Below are positions 26,197 through 34,900 of a DNA stretch of 64,000 bases, in pieces (position 1 is the stretch's first letter; every line of letters starts with the position of its first letter). The notes beneath the pieces were generated by a model, which saw only the letters and a list, made by a program, of their open reading frames with translations, searched no databases and was not told where the DNA came from. Origin of the DNA: Alphaproteobacteria bacterium (GTDB lineage Bacteria; Pseudomonadota; Alphaproteobacteria; UBA8366); the NCBI GenBank assembly GCA_021774335.1, contig JAJFJD010000043.1, forward strand, positions 62,001 to 126,000, written 5' to 3'. A program made the position numbers and the translations under genes.

Positions 26197-26874
26197 CTAA
26201 AGGGCTTCTGCTGCCGCACGGACCGCCGCTTCCCGCTCGGCCTGGCGCCCGGCGGCGGCCGACCGGGCATCGGCCTCGACTTCCGCACCGGCGGATTCCG
26301 GCGATCCCGCGTCATAGGGCGGCTGCGGATTGTATTCGATTCCGAGCTGGATCGACTTTGCGACATCCTCGCCGAACAGCTCGCCCGCGACCGTTAGGGC
26401 GAAGTCGATTCCCGCCGTGACGCCGCCGCCCGAGATAATATTGCCGTCCATTACCACGCGCGCCGGATCGGGGATCGCGCCAAAGGCCGACAGCATCTCG
26501 CGCGACATCCAATGGCAGGCCGCGCGGCGGCCTTTCAGCAACCCGGCCGCGCCAAGAACCAGCGAACCGGTGCAAACCGACGTGACATAGCGCGCGCCCT
26601 CCGCCTGCCGGCGCAGGAAGTCGAGCGTCTCAGGATCGGTCAACAGCGGGTTCATGCCGCCGCCGCCCGGCACGCAGACGAGATCAAGCTGCGGGCAATC
26701 CGCATAGGTGACATCGGGCATGATTCGCATGCCGCCGCCCGACCGCACCGGGTCGAGCGTCTTCCAGACGAGCAGGACTTCCGTGTCCGGGAATTTGGTG
26801 AACACTTCGTGCGGCCCGGTCATGTCGAGTTGCATGATGTCGGGAAATACGAGCAGACCGATCCGGAATGCCAT
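26197..26874 (-). CDS. Isonitrile hydratase-like DJ-1/PfpI family protein
   Basis: A 225-aa DJ-1/PfpI-fold protein. Cys101 in TSVCTGSLVLGAAGLL sits on the nucleophile elbow, with Thr102 next to it and Asp17 in MQLDMTGPHEVF. These are the positions reported as important in Pseudomonas isonitrile hydratase, which has almost the same length, so hydration of isonitriles to N-substituted formamides is a reasonable proposal. The C-terminal tail (about residues 185-225) is alanine- and glutamate-rich. GGAGG precedes the ATG. It lies between HyuB and livH on the same strand. GlxA-type regulator function is excluded because the AraC domain is absent. Confidence 0.8.
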   Translation of the reverse strand: MAFRIGLLVFPDIMQLDMTGPHEVFTKFPDTEVLLVWKTLDPVRSGGGMRIMPDVTYADCPQLDLVCVPGGGGMNPLLTDPETLDFLRRQAEGARYVTSVCTGSLVLGAAGLLKGRRAACHWMSREMLSAFGAIPDPARVVMDGNIISGGGVTAGIDFALTVAGELFGEDVAKSIQLGIEYNPQPPYDAGSPESAGAEVEADARSAAAGRQAEREAAVRAAAEAL

Positions 26875-26933
26875 GGCTTAGTCCTCCGCGTTGGTTGCCG
26901 ACAGATCGAACGGGTGCGCCGTTCTGCCGGCGT

Positions 26934-28601
26934 TTATGTATCGTACCCGTAATCGCGCCGCGCGCCATCGGACGTGACATATCCTGCCTTCAGGTCGGCC
27001 TCGATATTCTCCCGCGCCCGGCTGGCCGGATCGCCATGTCCGCCACCGCCCGGCAGCGCAAGCCGCACCACGTCGCCTTTCTGGAACGAGAATTCCGGCG
27101 AGCTGTTCGGCGCGATCGGCTGGCCGTTGATTTCGATAGTCGACAACGCGCCGGGCCCGCCCCCGCCCAACCCTTCGGGCGGGGACCGCATCCGCCCTGC
27201 CGCTCCGGCGAAAACCAGGGGCTGACCGTCGGCCGTGCCGCTGTCATAGGCGCGAAAGATCAGTTCCTGCCCCAGGCCGCCTCGGAACGTCCCAGCCCCG
27301 CCGGAATCCGGAATAAGCTGCCGCGCCTCGTAGAGTACGGGCGTTTCATGCTCGGACCATTCGATCGATACGTCGCGCACGTTGTAGGGAAAGCTGACCG
27401 CGGACAGTCCGTCCCGACCCGGCCGCCCGCCCATGCCGCCGAAGGCATGCTGGTGCAACGCATAGTCCTCGCCGTTGGGTCGGGTGCCCGTAACATAGAA
27501 CTGCCAGGTCGGCAGCGATCCGGAATCCGCTGGCACGCGGTCCGGCACGATCTGCGCGAAGATGCGGAACATCAACTCGCCGACCAGCATGCCCGAGCTG
27601 AGACGCCAGAAACACGACGCGGGAAAAGTCGGGTTGAGAATCGTGCCCTCGGGCGCCGTCAGATGCAGCGGCCGATAGGTGCCCTGGTTGTTGGGCAGCG
27701 CCGGGTCGCACACCATCTTCGTCGGGATCGCGACATAGGCCCGCGTAAAATTGAGCGGGCAGTTGATCGGGCGGCGCACCTGCGGCGCAGTGCCGGTGAA
27801 GTCGGCAGTCAATTCATCACCGTCGATGGTGACGGTTACGGCCAACGGCTGCGGTTCGTCGATGCCGTCAATATCCATCAACATTTCTTCGCGCCACTGC
27901 CCGTTGGGCAGGTCGCGCAGCCCGGCGCGGATGCCCGCTTCGGTCCGGCCGATCAATTCATCGGCGACGTCGAGCAGGCTGTCGAGCTTGAACTCGGCGC
28001 AGAGCGTTTCCATTGCCTGGCACCCAGCCCAGCCGGTCGCCACCTGGGCGCGCAGGTCGCCGATCATCTTTTCCGAATACCGCACGTTGCGCCGGATCAG
28101 ACCGAACAATTCCTCGTTCGGCTCGCCTTCCTTGTAGAGGCGCAGCATCGGAATGATCAGGCCTTCCTCGAACACCTCTTCGGACAGGCCGGATCCCTTG
28201 CGGCCGCCGATGTCCACATGATGGATCGTGTTGACCGCGAAGCCGATCAGACGGCCATTGCGGAAAGCCGGTGTCGTGATGAAGATGTCGGCGGTCTGGC
28301 CGTTGCACAGCCATGGATCGTTACAAATGAAGACGTCGCCGGGCCGAACCGTCGCCGGCGGAAAGGCCTTGGTCAGGTTCGCGCCGAAGGCAGGCATGCA
28401 GCCGGTATGGCCGGTCGCGCCCAACCAGGTCTGCGCAATCAGATAGCCACGATGATCGAGCAAGCCGGTCGACATATCATGCACCTCGACCACGTCATGC
28501 GAGAACGCGGTGCGGAACATGGTCGTCGCCATCTCGTCGGCAATGGCGATCAGACGCGGCCAGATGACGTCGAGCGGGATACGGCTGTTGGATGCGGTCA
28601 C
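26934..28601 (-). CDS. hyuB: Hydantoinase B / oxoprolinase family subunit
   Basis: A 555-aa HyuB-type subunit. It starts at a GTG that overlaps the HyuA stop (GTGA), after GGGAGAG. Typical blocks are AFSHDVVEVHDMSTGLLDHRG, GDVFICNDPWLCNGQTADIF, VHHVDIGGRKGSG-like and the glycine-rich LPGGGGHGDPASR at the C-terminus. With HyuA it forms the ATP-dependent cyclic amide/imide hydrolase or a carboxylase of the same family (N-methylhydantoinase, acetone or acetophenone carboxylase). No third carboxylase subunit is present, favouring hydrolase function. The substrate is unknown. Confidence 0.9.
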   Translation of the reverse strand: MTASNSRIPLDVIWPRLIAIADEMATTMFRTAFSHDVVEVHDMSTGLLDHRGYLIAQTWLGATGHTGCMPAFGANLTKAFPPATVRPGDVFICNDPWLCNGQTADIFITTPAFRNGRLIGFAVNTIHHVDIGGRKGSGLSEEVFEEGLIIPMLRLYKEGEPNEELFGLIRRNVRYSEKMIGDLRAQVATGWAGCQAMETLCAEFKLDSLLDVADELIGRTEAGIRAGLRDLPNGQWREEMLMDIDGIDEPQPLAVTVTIDGDELTADFTGTAPQVRRPINCPLNFTRAYVAIPTKMVCDPALPNNQGTYRPLHLTAPEGTILNPTFPASCFWRLSSGMLVGELMFRIFAQIVPDRVPADSGSLPTWQFYVTGTRPNGEDYALHQHAFGGMGGRPGRDGLSAVSFPYNVRDVSIEWSEHETPVLYEARQLIPDSGGAGTFRGGLGQELIFRAYDSGTADGQPLVFAGAAGRMRSPPEGLGGGGPGALSTIEINGQPIAPNSSPEFSFQKGDVVRLALPGGGGHGDPASRARENIEADLKAGYVTSDGARRDYGYDT

Positions 28602-30682
28602 GGCGTCTCTCCCGGCAAGGTAATGACAAGCGATCCGAAGGAGTCGATCTCCACGGCGGCGTCGGAATCGATGATGGTGGTCGAAGTCTGTTCTTCGACG
28701 ATCGCCGGTCCGGCAAACGTCATGCCGGGCGCCAGCGCGGCGCGGTCGTAGACGGCGAAATCGATCATCGCCCCCGCCGTCGGCGAATAGGCCGCCCGAC
28801 TGCCCGTTGCCGCCGCGTCCCCACCCGAACCGCCGGCCGGGGTTAGTTGCAACCCCGCCCCCTCGATCTCGCCGAAGACCCGCAGGTTCACGATCTCCGC
28901 CGGCACGTCGTCGTAGAAGTAACCGTATTTGTCGCGATACAGGGTGGAGAACAGGTCGAACACGGCGCCGGCCGACAGCGCATCCTCGACCGGCACCGTC
29001 ACCTGATAGCTCTGGCCGACATAGCCGACGTCGAGCGAGCGGCGGAAGCGGCGTGGTCCGGCGGCCTCGACCCCATCGAGAAGCGTTTCGATCTCCGCCG
29101 TCATCTGGTCGAACTGACTGCCGATGTCATCGGGTGCGAGACTGGCCAGCGGCATCTTGTATGTGCGCACGATGTCATAGGCCGGGGGCGCAACCAGAAG
29201 GCCCAACGCCGATAGAACGCCCGCCCGCAACGGCACCATGAGCTGGCGGATGCCAAGCTTGCGCGCGAGGTTATAGGCATGCACCGGCCCAGCCCCGCCG
29301 AAGGCGACCATCGTCGCCGCTTCCGGGTTGCCGCCGCGTTCGGTCACATGCATGCGCACGGCCGCGGCCATGGTCTCGTTGATAACGTCATGCACGGTCC
29401 AGGCGGCCTCGATCAGGGGGCGCTGCTGCGGCCCGCCGATCTGCTCTTCCAGCCCGGCCGCAGCACCATTGGCGTCGAGCGCCATCGAGCCGCCCGCAAA
29501 GTTATCCGGATTGAGGTAACCGAGCGTCAGGTCCGCGTCGGTCACCGTCGGGTTCGCACCGCCCTGGCCATAGCAGATCGGCCCGGGTTCCGCGCCCGCA
29601 CTCTCCGGCCCCACCTGCACCAGGCCCATGCGGTTGATCGCCGCGATGCTACCGCCACCCGCGCCGATCTCGATCATGCTGACAGCGGGCACGCCGACGG
29701 GAAAGCCGCTCGACTTGGTAAAGCGCTTGGCGCGCGCGACCTCCAATTCCTCGGTGATCGGCAGTGCCTGATCGCGGATCAGGCAGGCCTTCGCCGTGGT
29801 GCCGCCCATGTCGAAGCTGAGCACGTCGGCAAGGTCCAGGTTCTGTGCGATCTGGCGCCCGACGATGGCGCCCGCGACAGGACCGGATTCGATCAGCCGG
29901 ATCGGAAACGCGCCCGCGGTGTCGGTCGACCCCAACCCACCGTTCGACAGCATGATCTGCAGCGGCGCGGTGTAACCGGTCTCGCCCAGGCCTTTGCCCA
30001 GATTGTTGAGATAGGTCTGCGCCAGCGGTTTGACGTAGCCGTTCACGACGGTCGTGCTGGTGCGTTCGTATTCCTTGATCTGCGGCAGCACATCGGACGA
30101 AATCGTTACCGGCAAATCCGGCGCTAGCTCGGCCAGAAAATCGCGCGCGGCCCGTTCGTTCTCCGGGTTCACATAAGAGTGCAGGAAGGCGACCGCGACC
30201 GATTCGACGCCCTCGCGCTGCATGACCTCGACCGCGGCAGCGATATCGTCGCGCGGCACCGCCTTTAACACCGCCCCGTCCGCGAACACCCGCTCGTCGA
30301 CCGGCAGCCGCAGCCAGCGCGGCACCAACGGTTCGGGCGGGTCTTCCCACAGTTCATAGGTCGTCACCCGGGTGTGCCGGCGCAGTTCGAGGATATCGCG
30401 AAAGCCCTTGGTGGTGAGCAACGCGGTCACCGCGCCCTTCCGCTCGATTACCGTGTTGGCAATCAGCGTCGTGGCATGCGCGATTCGATTGGTCGCCGCG
30501 ATATGGCCGGGACACGGATCATCGAAAGCGCGCAGACCGGTGAACACACCGACCGACGGATCCGCCGGTGTCGTCAGCGACTTCGCGATGCGGATGGCCC
30601 CATCATTTTCGTCGAGCAGCACGAAATCGGTGAAGGTGCCGCCGACATCGACACCCAGACGGTACGGACGATCAGACGCCAT
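28598..30682 (-). CDS. hyuA: Hydantoinase A / oxoprolinase family subunit
   Basis: A 694-aa HyuA-type ATPase subunit. The ATG at 30682 fits the family start RLGVDVGGTFTDFVLLDE, the actin-like phosphate-binding loop; a second one is VLSFDMGGTTAKACLI. The C-terminal third continues to LVITLPGETP. It overlaps HyuB by four bases and forms one complex with it. A candidate promoter and an 8-bp inverted repeat lie 115-180 bases upstream. This is the first gene of the minus-strand nitrogen-compound block that ends with LysR at 19218. Confidence 0.92.
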   Translation of the reverse strand: MASDRPYRLGVDVGGTFTDFVLLDENDGAIRIAKSLTTPADPSVGVFTGLRAFDDPCPGHIAATNRIAHATTLIANTVIERKGAVTALLTTKGFRDILELRRHTRVTTYELWEDPPEPLVPRWLRLPVDERVFADGAVLKAVPRDDIAAAVEVMQREGVESVAVAFLHSYVNPENERAARDFLAELAPDLPVTISSDVLPQIKEYERTSTTVVNGYVKPLAQTYLNNLGKGLGETGYTAPLQIMLSNGGLGSTDTAGAFPIRLIESGPVAGAIVGRQIAQNLDLADVLSFDMGGTTAKACLIRDQALPITEELEVARAKRFTKSSGFPVGVPAVSMIEIGAGGGSIAAINRMGLVQVGPESAGAEPGPICYGQGGANPTVTDADLTLGYLNPDNFAGGSMALDANGAAAGLEEQIGGPQQRPLIEAAWTVHDVINETMAAAVRMHVTERGGNPEAATMVAFGGAGPVHAYNLARKLGIRQLMVPLRAGVLSALGLLVAPPAYDIVRTYKMPLASLAPDDIGSQFDQMTAEIETLLDGVEAAGPRRFRRSLDVGYVGQSYQVTVPVEDALSAGAVFDLFSTLYRDKYGYFYDDVPAEIVNLRVFGEIEGAGLQLTPAGGSGGDAAATGSRAAYSPTAGAMIDFAVYDRAALAPGMTFAGPAIVEEQTSTTIIDSDAAVEIDSFGSLVITLPGETP

Positions 30683-30796
30683 GACAATTTGATCCCGCGG
30701 TTTGTGGCCCCGGCAGGCGAGGCGCGGCGGCGCGATATCCGCCGAAATTCGTGCTGGTCCTGGATCCGATCGACACGTGCCCCTCCCGAAATTGAT

Positions 30797-30825
30797 ATCG
30801 CGCCGTCCTGAGCCCGCGGCGCGAT
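30797..30825. promoter_or_regulatory. 8-bp perfect inverted repeat in the hyuA leader
   Basis: ATCGCGCC (30797-30804) and GGCGCGAT (30818-30825) are perfect reverse complements with a 13-base spacer. The arm centres are 21 bases apart, two helical turns. The repeat lies 115-143 bases before the hyuA ATG, just downstream of a possible -10 box. It could be an operator for a dimeric regulator or a leader hairpin. Confidence 0.38.
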
Positions 30826-30835
30826 CACACATTTT

Positions 30836-30863
30836 ATTATGTCACCTGAATCGCTTATGGGAA
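30836..30863 (-). promoter_or_regulatory. Possible sigma-70 promoter of the hyuA block
   Basis: Read on the minus strand, TTCCCA (30863-30858), a 16-base spacer and CATAAT (30841-30836) resemble -35 and -10 boxes. The -10 matches five of six consensus bases, the -35 four of six. It points toward hyuA, about 155 bases away. Confidence 0.3.
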
Positions 30864-31233
30864 ATCGGCAGCGGCGATGCCGTACCGAACAAGCGTTCGA
30901 TGCCTGTCGAGCGAGACCACACGCACACAAATTCGCCGATACACTGAGTGGAATTCTCAATGAACCGTCCTCAATCTCCCCCGGATTCGGCATCCATCCC
31001 GCCACTACAAAAGTTCTGTCGATGAGGTAGGTCAGGCCTCTAATCATCTGGACGAAGCGTTCCAGCGGACCGGTTATCTGCTTGTTATCGGGATGAGCGA
31101 ACGCCCAAATCCGTGCGATACCGGCATCGGGTGTCGGAACGTCTTTCCGCTGCGACGATTGAAGCTGAATTTCGACAACGCGCTTGGGCGGCAAGCCTGG
31201 GTCCGGCCACAGCACATCCGAGGTGGTACACGC

Positions 31234-31728
31234 TTAGCCGCGCAACCGCCGTTCCGAGAACACCAGGATCTGGCTTACCGTTTCGCCATCTTCGGAAAAT
31301 GGCAGCACGATCGAGAGTTCGTCGATCACCTTGTAGTCGTCCGTAATGAATTCAATCGGCTCATAGAGGAAAGACCTGGTCCGCCGGACGGTTTCGTAAT
31401 CATCCACCACCTTCGGTAAGCTTGGACCGAAGTATCCCTCGGTGACCAGCTTTCCCGTCGGATCATAGCCGCGATTCGAAACCTCGGCGGTACCGACCAC
31501 GCGATACCGGTAAATGCCGATGCCGTCTTCATCGATGCCTTCGACGTCGATCAGGATGATCCCGAGAAGATGCTTCGGCAGATCGATCGGGTCGAAGTCC
31601 CGGCGCTGCGGCATCGCGCGTTCCCGCCGTCGGGTATCCCAATACTGAAAGATCTCCCGAACTCGATCGGAAGTATCTTTGAGAAAGCGGAGGTCGCCAA
31701 TGCCTTCAGACACGTGCCAAATATCCAA
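31234..31728 (-). CDS. PAS_5 domain protein
   Basis: A 164-aa protein of the PAS_5 type found widely in alphaproteobacteria. Typical blocks are YWDTRRRERAMPQRRDFDPI near residues 29-48, HLLGIILIDVE, the RYRVVGTAEVSNRG strand and a late LSIVLPFSEDGETVSQILVF. Such single-domain proteins are thought to be small sensory modules; no output domain is present. The frame starts at a TTG without a ribosome site, so the true start may be the GTG five codons later. No partner is evident. Confidence 0.75.
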   Translation of the reverse strand: MDIWHVSEGIGDLRFLKDTSDRVREIFQYWDTRRRERAMPQRRDFDPIDLPKHLLGIILIDVEGIDEDGIGIYRYRVVGTAEVSNRGYDPTGKLVTEGYFGPSLPKVVDDYETVRRTRSFLYEPIEFITDDYKVIDELSIVLPFSEDGETVSQILVFSERRLRG

Positions 31729-31898
31729 GCCGAAAGGAGCATGAAGCCCGAACCTAAGTCCCTTTGATTAACCCAAGGTCAAATCCGCCGCAATTAATGG
31801 TTATTGGCACGCGGTCGTCCCTAAGTTAGATCAATTTCACTAATTCCCAGACGCTGCATTAGACTGTTCGCAATACCCACTCGCGATGGGAGACAGCC

Positions 31899-32729
31899 AT
31901 GACGCTGACGATCACCCCTTTTTCCGGCGCACTTGGCGCCGAGGCAACCGGTATCGATCTCGCCGACCCGGTCTCGCCAGAAGACGTGGCGGCGCTGGAG
32001 GCTGCCCTCGACGAACATCTGGTGTTGGTGGTGCGCGACCAATCCTATTCGCCGGACCAGTATCTCGCCGCCATGCGCCGCTTCGGCGACACCATGGCGC
32101 AGCACCTGACCGAGATGCTGATGGAAGACCATCCCGAAATCGCGGTACTCGACAGCAGCGAGACCAAGGTCGGTCCGGACGGCATTTTCGCCCCGGTCGG
32201 CGCGCGCGAATGGCATACCGACCACACCAATCACAAACGGCCGCCGAAATACACCGCGCTCTATGCGGTCAAACTGCCGGAATCCGGCGGCGATACCGGT
32301 TTCGCCAACATGCAGCGCGCCTATGAAGCCCTGCCGGCGGACGCGCAGGCCGACCTCGCGGCACGCACCGTGGTGACCAAGATTGAAAACCGGAACTATG
32401 TCAGCGCCGAGGCGCGGGAGAAGTATGGCAAGCCGCGCACCCATCCTCTGGTCCGCACGCATCCGTCAACCGGCAAGAAGGCGCTCTATTTCCACCCCGG
32501 CAAGGTCCGCAACCTCGAGGGCATGGAGCCGGAGGAAAGCTTAGCGTTCATCAGCGGCTTGCTGGAGCGCACGATCACGCCCGACGTCACCTATCGCCAC
32601 AAATGGCGGCCGGGCGATCTCGTGATCTGGGACAACCGCGCCGTCCTGCATGTGGCGCACCGCGATTACGATCCGGCGGAGGGCCGCATCATGCATCGGG
32701 TGTTGATCGAGGGCGAGATACCGGTCTAA
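31899..32729 (+). CDS. TauD/TfdA-type Fe(II)/2-oxoglutarate dioxygenase (C)
   Basis: A 276-aa dioxygenase of TauD length. Iron ligands are His106 and Asp108 in REWHTDHTNH and His251 in NRAVLHVAHRDY, with Arg267 in MHRVLI for 2-oxoglutarate. The start MTLTITPFSGALGAEATGIDL is the typical TauD/TfdA opening. A GGGAGA precedes the ATG. It is followed by a TRIC-type channel gene on the same strand. Taurine or another small sulfonate or ether acid is possible, but the substrate is not established. Confidence 0.9.
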   Translation: MTLTITPFSGALGAEATGIDLADPVSPEDVAALEAALDEHLVLVVRDQSYSPDQYLAAMRRFGDTMAQHLTEMLMEDHPEIAVLDSSETKVGPDGIFAPVGAREWHTDHTNHKRPPKYTALYAVKLPESGGDTGFANMQRAYEALPADAQADLAARTVVTKIENRNYVSAEAREKYGKPRTHPLVRTHPSTGKKALYFHPGKVRNLEGMEPEESLAFISGLLERTITPDVTYRHKWRPGDLVIWDNRAVLHVAHRDYDPAEGRIMHRVLIEGEIPV

Positions 32730-32772
32730 AACGCCGCATCCGGGGCTAAACCCGGCGACAGCGGGCAAATAC

Positions 32773-33414
32773 ATGGATTGGGACATCGTCAGCCGTCTGG
32801 GCGAAATGACCGGCACGGTGGCCTTTGCCGTCACGGCGGTTCTCGCCGTCGCCCCGCAGCGCGTCAGCCTGTTCACCGCCTGCGTCATGGGAACCATCAC
32901 CGCGGTCGGCGGCGGCACGATCCGCGACGTGATCACCGACCAGCCGGTCTTCTGGTCGATCGATCCCACCTATATCTGGGTCGCGCTGGCCGCGAGCATC
33001 GCTGCCTTCTGGGCACACCGGTTCTTCGCGCGGGGAAAAGTCTTTCAAACGATGCTCTATCTCGATGCCCTGGGTGTCGCCCTGTTCGCGGTGCAATCGG
33101 TGGGGATCGTCTGGCGGTTGGACTTCGGCCTGCCCGTCGCCCCGGTCATCCTCGGCATCGTCACGGCGATCGGCGGCGGACTTTTGCGCGACGTGCTGGC
33201 CGGGCGGCAGACGATGCTGATGAACGAGGAAATCTACGCCGTTCCGGTCCTGCTCGGCACCAGCGTACTGGTCATCCTGATGTCGATTTTTCCCGATCTA
33301 TGGGAGATAAATTCGGCGATCGGCTTCGCGATCATCTTCGGCATCCGCGCGGCGGCCATTCGCTGGAACTTACGCTGGCCCGACTGGCTGAACAGCAAGC
33401 CCGACCAAAAATAG
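32773..33414 (+). CDS. TRIC/UPF0126 family membrane protein
   Basis: A 213-aa membrane protein built from two homologous three-helix halves. Each carries the family motif: AVGGGTIRDVITDQPVFW in the first and AIGGGLLRDVLAG in the second. The family (YicG/YadS type) forms trimeric cation channels. About seven hydrophobic segments are visible. It lies 43 bases after dioxygenase C; co-transcription is possible but the functional link is unclear. Confidence 0.9.
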   Translation: MDWDIVSRLGEMTGTVAFAVTAVLAVAPQRVSLFTACVMGTITAVGGGTIRDVITDQPVFWSIDPTYIWVALAASIAAFWAHRFFARGKVFQTMLYLDALGVALFAVQSVGIVWRLDFGLPVAPVILGIVTAIGGGLLRDVLAGRQTMLMNEEIYAVPVLLGTSVLVILMSIFPDLWEINSAIGFAIIFGIRAAAIRWNLRWPDWLNSKPDQK

Positions 33415-33427
33415 CAGCCGAGTGCCG

Positions 33428-34819
33428 TTAATCCGGCACCACCGTCAATCCGACCAACCGGTCAGCTCTGTCGAGCGTGTCCAGATCACGGCAGGCGGCG
33501 ATCAGGTCCTGATACTGGCCTTCCGGAATCGGGATGCCCGGTATGATCGGGCTGATGCGGCGGACCTCCTCGTCGAAATCCCAGATGAACTCTCGGCCCG
33601 TGCCCGCCTTGGTCACGTTGCGGCCGTCCTTCAGATGGATCGTGACGCGCGGCCCGAATAAAGTGTGCCGGTGCGACGGGACGATGGTCACCCGCTTCAT
33701 CATCTCCAGCACGGCCGGCGGATCGTCGGGCCCGATGCCATGCTCGACGAATTTTGTCATCGGGAAGGATCGCTCGACCACGCCATAGGCCGAGTAATAT
33801 TGCGTGCTGCCGACCTTGGGTTCGGTGCTGCGCGCGGGAAAGGCCGGGCTGGGATACTCGGTCTCCATCCAGTTCACAACCGCCTCGATCCGCTCCACGT
33901 CTTCGGGCTGGATATCATGTTCCGCGCAGAGGGCGGCGGTGACATCGACATGCGCGATGTTGTAGCCAGCGGTCGAATAGATCCGGTAGAGCGTCTCGAG
34001 GATCATCCAATCCTTGCCGAGATCCTTGGTGATCTTGTCGAGCGTCGTGCGGTTGTCCGCCGTGAAGCTGTAGCGCAATTCGCCCTTATTGTTACCCGTA
34101 TAAGAGTGATAGAAGCCCGCTTCGCCCTCGAGTACGGTCTCGCCGCCGGGCATGCCGTGCCGCCCCAAGGCCACCGCCAGCAAGGCGTTCCGGACCGCAC
34201 CGCCCTCGCGAATCGAGTTGCCGCCGCTGCGGATGCCTTCGAGATTGCCGCTGGCCAGATTGACGCATTGCGCGATCGCGCCATGAATTTGCTCGGCATT
34301 AAGACCGCCAATCTTGGCCGCCGCAATGGCCGCGCCGAAGATGCCGAAGACCGGTCCCGAATGAAAGCCGCGCGACATCACGGTCGGGATGAAATCCGCC
34401 GCCATGCGCTCCATGACCTCATAGCCCGCGACGATGCCGGTGATGTAGTCCTTGCCCGACGCGCCTTCGATCTCCGACGCCATCAGCGCCGCCGGCAGAA
34501 TGGCGCATCCCGGATGGGTCAGCATGCGGAAGGTGTCCCACTTGCCCCCGAGGAACATCAGGTCCGAATTGACGTAACACGCGCCGCCCTTGGTCAACTT
34601 CGCGCCATGCACCAGCACGGTGGCCACGCCCGCCCCGCCCGCGTCTTCCTCCTGCATCATGGCGAGCGCCATATCGGTCTGCGGCAGGCCGTAGCCCAGC
34701 AGCGCCGAGGATAGGCCCTGCAGCGTCAGTCCCTTGGCGCGATCGATTACCTCCGGCGGCAGATCGTCATAGGTCAGTCCGGCCACCCAGGCGGCGATTT
34801 CTCTGCTCATCGATGCCAT
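33428..34819 (-). CDS. MmgE/PrpD family protein
   Basis: A 463-aa protein, the second MmgE/PrpD homologue of the window. I take the ATG at 34819 (MASMSREIAAWVAGLTYDDLP); an ATG three codons further is equally plausible. Family features are the LPPEVIDRAKGLTLQGLSSALLGY helix and the C-terminal domain with VTIHLKDGRNVTKAG. The sequence RGFHSGPVFGIFGAAIAAAKI is characteristic. It would be a dehydratase, decarboxylase or isomerase of a carboxylic acid. It lies in line with the ketopantoate-reductase-like gene upstream, 81 bases away. Confidence 0.85.
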   Translation of the reverse strand: MASMSREIAAWVAGLTYDDLPPEVIDRAKGLTLQGLSSALLGYGLPQTDMALAMMQEEDAGGAGVATVLVHGAKLTKGGACYVNSDLMFLGGKWDTFRMLTHPGCAILPAALMASEIEGASGKDYITGIVAGYEVMERMAADFIPTVMSRGFHSGPVFGIFGAAIAAAKIGGLNAEQIHGAIAQCVNLASGNLEGIRSGGNSIREGGAVRNALLAVALGRHGMPGGETVLEGEAGFYHSYTGNNKGELRYSFTADNRTTLDKITKDLGKDWMILETLYRIYSTAGYNIAHVDVTAALCAEHDIQPEDVERIEAVVNWMETEYPSPAFPARSTEPKVGSTQYYSAYGVVERSFPMTKFVEHGIGPDDPPAVLEMMKRVTIVPSHRHTLFGPRVTIHLKDGRNVTKAGTGREFIWDFDEEVRRISPIIPGIPIPEGQYQDLIAACRDLDTLDRADRLVGLTVVPD

Positions 34820-34900
34820 GTTTCGTTCCGTTTTCTTGTTGGCGCCCCACATGCGGCGCGGGTTGAACACGTCAATTGCAGCGCAGAACCGCGTGCCGGG

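Larger units (their letters stand above)
30683..31233. other. 551-base gap upstream of hyuA
   Basis: No convincing gene is seen here. The left third should be the leader and promoter of hyuA and holds the inverted repeat and promoter candidate listed separately. A minus-strand frame crosses it (from 31215 into the hyuA start) with no family resemblance and mixed composition; I treat it as chance. The right part lies downstream of the PAS_5 gene and shows no clear terminator. Confidence 0.5.

Noticed and set aside
26197..26874. GlxA-type transcription regulator
   Set aside because: Only the DJ-1-like domain is present; the AraC helix-turn-helix domain is missing.
26868..28751. 627-codon plus-strand open frame
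   Set aside because: It is antisense to hyuB; long antisense frames are expected in GC-rich coding DNA.
30574..31215. 213-codon minus-strand frame upstream of hyuA
   Set aside because: It overlaps the hyuA start in another frame, has no ribosome site, no family resemblance and mixed composition.
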